From: Rhizosphaericola sp047606825
Lineage (GTDB): Bacteria > Bacteroidota > Bacteroidia > Chitinophagales > Chitinophagaceae
Direction of reading: 5' to 3'
Length of the DNA stretch: 20,551 nt
Assembly: GCA_047606825.1 (NCBI GenBank)
Contig: JASGDY010000084.1
Location: 1 to 20,551 of the forward strand
The notes beneath the pieces were generated by a model. It was given only the letters and a program-made list of their open reading frames with translations, searched no databases and was not told the DNA's origin. The position numbers and the translations under genes were made by a program. Every line of letters starts with the position of its first letter. Positions within the stretch are counted from its first letter, which is position 1. Positions 14,800-20,551 of the stretch are shown piece by piece.

Positions 14800-17700
14800 A
14801 TGAGTAGAAAAAGAACCAGATTATTGCTTTTTGGAGTATCTTCGATTGGGACACTTGTCAGATGTTTGATTTTTTCGTTGCTCGTTCTGTTTGCCGACAA
14901 TGTCGTAGCCCAAAAAGTTTCAACTATTTATGGAGAGGTAAGGAATTCCCAAAACATACCTATTGATAATGTGTCGGTCTCTGCAAAGAAAGCCAAGACC
15001 CATTCTTTTACAGACAGTACGGGGAGGTTTGAACTTAGTGCAGAGGATTCCGACAGCCTTGTATTTTCGTTGGTCGGGTACAAGACCCAGGTTGTCGCCG
15101 TTGCGGGACAGACTGGATTTAGTATCGTGTTGCAGGACGATGGCCAATCGATGAACGAAGTGGTCGTCGTCGGTTATGGTACGCAGAAAAGGCTGGATAT
15201 GACCAGTGCGGTAAGTACCGTCAACATGAAAGACGTAGCCAATCGACCCGTGCAGAATCTGGCTCAGTCCCTGCAAGGACTCGTCCCGGGGTTGAATATT
15301 TCCCAAAACAATGGTTCGCTTGAAAGCTCGCCGAGTATCAATATACGTGGCATGGGTACGATAGGCTCGTCATCTTCCGATCCTTTGGTATTGGTTGACG
15401 GTATGGAAGCGTCCATTACGGCCATCAATCCGCAGGATGTGGAAAGTATATCTGTGTTGAAAGATGCATCTGCATCTGCCATTTACGGAAGCCGAGCGGC
15501 ATTTGGTGTTATTTTGATTACGACCAAGAAAGGCCGTGCGGGCAAGGCAAAGGTCAATTACAACAACAACTTCAGGTCTTCTCGCCCTGTATTGCTCCCC
15601 AAACAGATGGATTCCTACACTTGGGCTACTTATATGAACGCTGCCAATGTCAATAGCGGTAGTAGTGTATTTTTTGATGATGAACACATTGCCAGGATAT
15701 TGGCTTACCAGCAAGGCACGATAACGGCATCGATTATCCCGAATCCCAACAATACCCAATATTGGGCCGACGGTTACGGCTATGGTAACGACAACGTGGA
15801 TTGGTACAGGGCAATGTATCGTTCTTCCTCTCCGTCCCAAGAACATAATATCAGCGTCAACGGCGGCAATGAGAATACCACCTATTATCTTTCCGGAAAC
15901 TACATGAGCCAAAACGGGTTGATGTATTTTAACCGTGATTTCTACCGTCGTTATGGTGCTACTGTAAAGATTAGCACCAAGATCAGTCAATACGTCACAG
16001 CGGATTATAGTAATCGCTTCCTGCATGAAAGCTACCAGAGACCCTCGGCATTGACCACTTCTTTTTACCAGGACTTGGCAAGGCAGGGTTGGCCGACGTT
16101 GCCATTGTACGACCCCAACGGCTATTTGTTCTCCTCTCCGTCCCCGGCTTTGGGTATGGCAGAAGGCGGAAAGGACAATACGCAGACCGATTGGGACTAT
16201 CAGCAATTGAAGCTTACCGTCGAGCCTCTCAAAGGCTGGAAGATATACGGGATAGGAAATTACCGCTCTAAAGTTGTATTTCGGCATTGGGATTCCCAAC
16301 AACTGTACAACCATGACGTAAATGGAGACCCCTACGTATATTCTGCCAGTTCCAATGTGTACGAATACGGTTACAAACAAGACTATTTCAATTTCAATGT
16401 GTATTCTGAATATAGCAAGACGTTCAAGGAGAAGCACAATTTCAAAATCATGGGCGGTTTCCAGACGGAATCTACCAAATACAGGGATGTCAGCGTGCAG
16501 CGTAACGGCATCATCGTACCGTCGATAGCGACCATCAACACAACTTCTGGTACCGACGTTGACGGTGTCGCCATCACCCCGTCCGTAAGTGGCCAATACC
16601 AGGCCTGGTCAACGGCTGGTTTCTTTGGTCGTCTCAATTACAACTATTCGGACAAATATCTTTTTGAGGCCAATATCCGCAATGACGGTTCGTCCCGTTT
16701 TAGAGAGGACAATCGTTGGATTTTGTCTCCATCCGTTTCCGCGGGGTGGAATATTGCCGAAGAAGATTTTTGGGAACAGCATAGAAACATATTGAGTACG
16801 TTTAAGATCAGGGCGTCCTACGGTAAGCTGGGCAATCAGAATACGGATGACTGGTATCCGACTTATGTGACGATGCCTGTCTATACCGCCAGTGGCTCTT
16901 GGCTTGTCAATGGTGCTATGCCCAATGTAGCTTATGCCCCCGGTCTCGTAAGTTCTACCCTCACATGGGAAAGTATAAAAAGTTACGATTTGGGTCTTGA
17001 CATAGGCGCGCTCAACAACAGGTTGACAGGTTCTTTTGACATATTTACCAGAAGAACAAACAACATGGTCGGCCCGGCAATAGAGTTGCCTGTCATTCTG
17101 GGAACATCCGTGCCTGCGACCAACAATACGGACTTGAAGACTTATGGTTTTGAGGTTGAGCTGACCTGGCGCGATCATCTTGAGAATGGGTTGTCGTACA
17201 ACCTGCATCTACAATTGGCAGACAACCAAACGATTGTTACCAAATATCCCAATGACAATGGGTTGTTGAGTAGCTATGTCCCTGGTAGAAAAGTGGGAGA
17301 AATATGGGGCTATACCACACTCGGCGTCGCCAAGACGCAGGCCGAGATGGACGCACACTTGGCTACTTTGACCGGCGGACAGACATCCATCGGCTCCAAC
17401 TGGGCTGCCGGAGACGTAATGTATGCCGATTATAACAAAGACGGCGTATTGAGCACGGGTTCTAGCACGGTCAATGACCCGGGTGACCTGCATGTCATCG
17501 GCAACAGCACGCCACGCTATACCTTTGGTTTTACGGCAAATGCGAGTTGGAAAGGATTTGACATTAATATATTCTTCCAAGGTGTCATGAAAAGGGATTA
17601 CTGGCAGGGTAGCAACTTCTTCTGGGGCGCAACAGGCAGCGGTATGTGGTGGGCTGCGGGATTTGTACAGCATGAGGATTATTTCCGCGATGCTGCTGAC

Positions 17701-18018
17701 GGTCCGCTTGGCGAAAATCTGGATTCCTATTATCCGCGTCCTTTGTTTAGTAGTAAAAACGAACAGGTGCAGACACGCTATCTGCAGAATGCCGCTTATA
17801 TACGGTTGAAAAACCTTCAAATCGGTTATACGCTTCCAGGTTCAATATTGAAAAAGCTGGGTGTGGACAACGTGAGGTTTTACCTATCCGGCGAAAATCT
17901 ATGGACGGGAACAAAGACCGCCAAAATGTTTGACCCAGAAACCATCGACGGTGGTTCGGACGGTAGTGTTTATCCCTTGCAGAAATCGTTGTCGGGTGGC
18001 GTAAGCATATCGTTTTAA
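14800..18018 (+). CDS. SusC/RagA-like TonB-linked outer-membrane transporter
   Basis: Encodes 1072 residues from the ATG at 14800 (MSRKRTRLLLFG). A longer frame from 14746 would put 18 extra residues before the signal peptide and is less likely. A signal peptide (about 1-37, ending VVAQ) is followed by a carboxypeptidase-regulatory-like domain (TIYGEVRNSQNIPIDNVSV to about residue 110). Next come the SusC-type TonB-box region MNEVVVVGYGTQKRL, the plug with NIRGMGTIG, DPLVLVDGM and VLKDASASAIYGSRAAFGVI, and a 22-strand barrel ending in GGVSISF with the terminal Phe. It imports a bulky nutrient across the outer membrane with energy from TonB, under the SusD lid encoded 78 bp downstream. The substrate cannot be told from sequence, and no hydrolase, sigma or anti-sigma gene is adjacent. 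Confidence 0.96.
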   Translation: MSRKRTRLLLFGVSSIGTLVRCLIFSLLVLFADNVVAQKVSTIYGEVRNSQNIPIDNVSVSAKKAKTHSFTDSTGRFELSAEDSDSLVFSLVGYKTQVVAVAGQTGFSIVLQDDGQSMNEVVVVGYGTQKRLDMTSAVSTVNMKDVANRPVQNLAQSLQGLVPGLNISQNNGSLESSPSINIRGMGTIGSSSSDPLVLVDGMEASITAINPQDVESISVLKDASASAIYGSRAAFGVILITTKKGRAGKAKVNYNNNFRSSRPVLLPKQMDSYTWATYMNAANVNSGSSVFFDDEHIARILAYQQGTITASIIPNPNNTQYWADGYGYGNDNVDWYRAMYRSSSPSQEHNISVNGGNENTTYYLSGNYMSQNGLMYFNRDFYRRYGATVKISTKISQYVTADYSNRFLHESYQRPSALTTSFYQDLARQGWPTLPLYDPNGYLFSSPSPALGMAEGGKDNTQTDWDYQQLKLTVEPLKGWKIYGIGNYRSKVVFRHWDSQQLYNHDVNGDPYVYSASSNVYEYGYKQDYFNFNVYSEYSKTFKEKHNFKIMGGFQTESTKYRDVSVQRNGIIVPSIATINTTSGTDVDGVAITPSVSGQYQAWSTAGFFGRLNYNYSDKYLFEANIRNDGSSRFREDNRWILSPSVSAGWNIAEEDFWEQHRNILSTFKIRASYGKLGNQNTDDWYPTYVTMPVYTASGSWLVNGAMPNVAYAPGLVSSTLTWESIKSYDLGLDIGALNNRLTGSFDIFTRRTNNMVGPAIELPVILGTSVPATNNTDLKTYGFEVELTWRDHLENGLSYNLHLQLADNQTIVTKYPNDNGLLSSYVPGRKVGEIWGYTTLGVAKTQAEMDAHLATLTGGQTSIGSNWAAGDVMYADYNKDGVLSTGSSTVNDPGDLHVIGNSTPRYTFGFTANASWKGFDINIFFQGVMKRDYWQGSNFFWGATGSGMWWAAGFVQHEDYFRDAADGPLGENLDSYYPRPLFSSKNEQVQTRYLQNAAYIRLKNLQIGYTLPGSILKKLGVDNVRFYLSGENLWTGTKTAKMFDPETIDGGSDGSVYPLQKSLSGGVSISF

Positions 18019-18096
18019 GTTAGATGAATATCCTAAAAATATATTGACGTTGTTCACCAAATGCCTGGACAATGAGAAAAATAAAAAAATATACAG

Positions 18097-20097
18097 ATGA
18101 AATACTTTAATAACAGGAAAAGGAATTATCTATTGCTGTCAATAGTGATGCTGTTAATGACCGTGTCGTCATGTAAGAAATTTCTTGACAAATCTCCAAT
18201 GTCTGCCATCACCCCCGAGGACTATCTCAACGACGAGTCTCAATTGTCCGCTTATGTATTGGGGCAATATCCCAGCATCCTTCCGGGGCATACCAACTGG
18301 ACGTTTGGCACATTTGGTGACGATGCCAATACGGACAATATGTCGGGGATGTCCATGGACAATAAATACGGTGTTGGGTTGTGGTTGGTAGGTGCGACCG
18401 GCGGAGATTGGAGTTTTACCACTATATACTCCTTAAACTATTTCCTTGAAAACGTATTGCCGAAATGGGAGGCAGGTACGATTACAGGAAGTGCCGACGC
18501 CATCAAACAGGACATAGGAGAAATCTACTTTTTGAGGGCTTACGTTTATTTCAGCAAATTGCAGGCTTTGGGCGATTTTCCAATCGTAAGAAATACGCTG
18601 CCTGACGATGCTACCGTCCTTACGGAAGCGAGCAAGCGACAACCGCGTTCCGAAGTGGCTCGTTTTATTTTGTCTGACTTGGATTCGGCTGCCATGTTGA
18701 TGGGCGGCACCTCTCCGGACGGAAATAACAACAGGTTGTCAAAAGGATGCGCCCAGTTGCTTAAATCACGGGTCGCATTGTACGAAGGCACTTGGTTGAA
18801 GTATTTTAAAGGAACGGCATTTGTTCCCAATGGAACCAACTGGCCTGGTGCTGCCAAAGATTACAACGCGAGTTATGAATACCAATCCGGTAGCATTGAA
18901 AGTGAAATACAGTATTTCTTAGGGGAAGCGATGTCCGCCGCAAAACTTGTGGCAGACTCCATCTCCTTGGCGAACAATACAGGAATTGTCCAGTCTCCCA
19001 ACAATGAAAATCCGTATTTCAGTATGTTCGGCGCGGTAGATATGTCAAGCTATAGCGAGGTAATGCTTTGGAGGGCATACAGCAAGTCGCTTGGGCTTAC
19101 ACACAATGTACAAGTTTATGAAGAACTGGGCAATGATGGAGTAGGTACAACCAGAAGCATGGTCGAAAGTTTCTTGATGGCCAACGGATTGCCTATCTAT
19201 GCAACAGGTAGTGGTTACCAGGGTGACGATTCGGTCTCTGCCGTTAGAATAGACCGAGACGACCGGCTGCAACTGTTTCTAAAAGCACCCGGCGATACGA
19301 ATGTATTGCTGAATACGACCGAAGGTGATCATGCTACGATAATCGAACCTATTCCGCAAATATGGGTGTCCAGTGCCGAGCAAAAATATACGACCGGATA
19401 CGCCATCCGCAAAGGTTTGAATTATGATGGGGCGCAGGCTGGAAATGGCCAAGGATATACGGGTTGTGTTGTTTTCCGAGCCGTAGAAGCTTATCTCAAT
19501 TATATGGAAGCTTGTTATGAAAAGAATGGTTCTTTAGATGGAGACGCTATTGCTTATTGGACGCAAATAAGGACAAGGGCTAAAGTCAGCACTGATATTA
19601 ATAGTACGATTGCGGCTACGGATATGTCCAAAGAGACGGCAGACTGGGGTGCTTATTCCGCGGGGCAGTTGGTCGATGCTACTTTGTTCAACATCCGCAG
19701 GGAGCGTCGTGATGAGTTAATGGCCGAAGGTTTTCGCAATATGGATTTAAAAAGATGGAGAGCGATGGACCAGTTGATTTCCACTCCCGCACATATCGAA
19801 GGGTTTAAGTTGTGGGGAACCATGCAAAACTGGTACACCTCTAGCCAGCTTACTTATGGTGCGAGCAATTCTGCATCTGTGGTTTCGGATCCGGCATTAA
19901 GTTCCTATTTAAGACCTTATGAAGTATTGGCGACCTCGACAGGGTATAACGGTGTCACTTGGCGTATGGCGCATTATCTAAGCCCTATCGCAGCGCAAGC
20001 TTTCATTATAACATCAGAAAACGGAGACCTTACAACATCCCCTATCTATCAGAATCCGGGATGGACTACGTCGGCAGGAACTGCCGCGACGGAATAA
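18097..20097 (+). CDS. SusD/RagB-like surface lipoprotein
   Basis: Encodes 666 residues, at the long end for the family. The N-terminus MKYFNNRKRNYLLLSIVM runs into a lipobox MTVSSC with Cys26 as the lipidated residue, followed by KKFLDKSP, the standard mature start of SusD proteins. The TPR-rich core includes IYFLRAYVYFSKLQALGDFP (about 146-165). The C-terminal region has the family hallmark RRERRDELMAEGFRNMDLKR. It binds the nutrient at the cell surface and closes over the SusC barrel. It starts 78 bp after susC behind an A-rich leader, so both are one operon. A hairpin 22 bp after the stop ends it. Confidence 0.95.
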   Translation: MKYFNNRKRNYLLLSIVMLLMTVSSCKKFLDKSPMSAITPEDYLNDESQLSAYVLGQYPSILPGHTNWTFGTFGDDANTDNMSGMSMDNKYGVGLWLVGATGGDWSFTTIYSLNYFLENVLPKWEAGTITGSADAIKQDIGEIYFLRAYVYFSKLQALGDFPIVRNTLPDDATVLTEASKRQPRSEVARFILSDLDSAAMLMGGTSPDGNNNRLSKGCAQLLKSRVALYEGTWLKYFKGTAFVPNGTNWPGAAKDYNASYEYQSGSIESEIQYFLGEAMSAAKLVADSISLANNTGIVQSPNNENPYFSMFGAVDMSSYSEVMLWRAYSKSLGLTHNVQVYEELGNDGVGTTRSMVESFLMANGLPIYATGSGYQGDDSVSAVRIDRDDRLQLFLKAPGDTNVLLNTTEGDHATIIEPIPQIWVSSAEQKYTTGYAIRKGLNYDGAQAGNGQGYTGCVVFRAVEAYLNYMEACYEKNGSLDGDAIAYWTQIRTRAKVSTDINSTIAATDMSKETADWGAYSAGQLVDATLFNIRRERRDELMAEGFRNMDLKRWRAMDQLISTPAHIEGFKLWGTMQNWYTSSQLTYGASNSASVVSDPALSSYLRPYEVLATSTGYNGVTWRMAHYLSPIAAQAFIITSENGDLTTSPIYQNPGWTTSAGTAATE

Positions 20098-20118
20098 TTG
20101 GTTGCACGTATTGTTATA

Positions 20119-20149
20119 ATAAAGCCATGATTTTATGTCATGGCTTTAT
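20119..20149. terminator. Bidirectional terminator between susD and the convergent gene
   Basis: ATAAAGCCATGA and TCATGGCTTTAT form a perfect 12-bp stem with a 7-base loop. It begins 22 bp after the susD stop codon and ends directly at the stop codon (TAG, 20150-20152) of the oppositely oriented frame, so it can serve both transcripts. Confidence 0.82.
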
Positions 20150-20551
20150 CTATTTCCAGTCCTTATACGTCTTGTTATAACCCGCCTTGGTGTATAGTTC
20201 CAACTGCACGTTGCCCCCGTCACCTTTCCTCACCATTTCTGTCAGGTTGGATACGTGTTGTAATAATAGATGTCCGACGGTTCGTATTGCGAAAGTTGGG
20301 CATTGGGAACCATTTGCTGAGTTGGGTTTGGGTCGAAGAAATGGGTTTGGGTTTTCTGAGAGAGGGAGTTGCCATGACCTGGTATGGCGCATTTCCGACC
20401 TGGCGTTTGCTCATGCCGTAGAACATATCGTTGAGTTCGCCGTCATTGGTCTCACCGACGATGGCGTTGACGGACTGCACTTTTTCGTTGCCGGGTTGTT
20501 GCAGCGTATAGTCCACAACCGCCTCCACTGCCCTGCCGACGTTGAGCGTAT
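20150..20551 (-). pseudogene. 3' end of an unrecognised gene, apparently frameshifted (partial)
   Basis: Three minus-strand frames together look like one protein. The first, entering from the window edge, reads VEAVVDYTLQQPGNEKVQSV, then DGELNDMFYGMSKRQVGNAP up to about 20390. The second, to about 20258, reads THFFDPNPTQQMVPNAQLSQ and YEPSDIYYYNTYPT, then a stop. The third reads LTEMVRKGDGG and NVQLELYTKAGYNKTYKDWK to a TAG at 20150, which abuts the terminator. Each piece has ordinary codon use and protein-like composition, whereas the continuations in the other frames do not. Two indels, real or sequencing errors, would explain this. I do not recognise the family, and the gene's start lies outside the window. 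Confidence is moderate that this is a single broken or misread gene. Confidence 0.5.

Noticed and set aside
15370..16596. 408-codon open frame antisense to susC
   Set aside because: Long antisense frames arise easily opposite this codon usage; composition is not protein-like and there is no start context. The same holds for 16609-17820 on the minus strand.
1..20551. CRISPR array, rRNA, phage or conjugation genes
   Set aside because: No regularly spaced direct repeats, no rRNA-like sequence and no structural or transfer protein motifs were seen on either strand.

Overview
The window reads as chromosome of a Bacteroidota species, probably from the Chitinophagaceae/Sphingobacteriia side. The evidence is a SusC/SusD pair, promoters of the Bacteroidota type (-33 TTG, -7 TAnnTTTG), A-rich leaders in place of Shine-Dalgarno sequences, a Bacteroidota-type Rrf2 regulator and a PIN_3/DUF6364-like toxin-antitoxin pair. 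The genus cannot be fixed from the sequence alone.

Layout. (1) 1-774 is a scrap yard. The C-terminal tail of an ABC exporter is fused to an IS256-family transposase remnant, and IS-end-like words run up to the stop codon of the next gene. (2) 775-3723 (-) is a secreted M16 zinc metallopeptidase. (3) 3890-7771 (+) is a compact accessory block: tetR overlapping a FabF-type ketosynthase, then an AraC-type regulator and a Tet(X)-related FAD monooxygenase. The tetR promoter carries a clear palindromic operator. (4) 7752-8407 (-) is a toxin-antitoxin pair whose toxin gene converges on and overlaps the monooxygenase gene by 20 bp. (5) 8518-10597 (-) holds a membrane-anchored unknown, an Rrf2 regulator and a membrane-bound transglutaminase-like protein. 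(6) 10639-10921 is intergenic, with a REP-like inverted-repeat element and the pyk terminator. (7) 10953-13502 (-) is a pfkA-pyk glycolytic operon with a good promoter upstream. (8) 13819-14401 is a 583-bp internally deleted insertion sequence with 18/19-matching terminal inverted repeats. (9) 14800-20097 (+) is a SusC/SusD outer-membrane uptake pair, ended by a perfect 12-bp hairpin. (10) 20150-20551 (-) is the 3' end of an unrecognised gene that needs two frame changes to be read through.

How the genes fit together. pfkA and pyk encode the two classic irreversible steps of glycolysis and are transcribed together. SusC/SusD would import an oligosaccharide or other bulky nutrient, but no hydrolase in the window reveals the substrate. 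The tetR-ketosynthase and araC-monooxygenase pairs look like two regulator-enzyme couples packed on one strand between minus-strand genes. This stretch and the toxin-antitoxin pair look more AT-rich by eye than the flanking genes, which together with the IS debris suggests acquired DNA. It is the best candidate for something undescribed, but a joint function is inference only.
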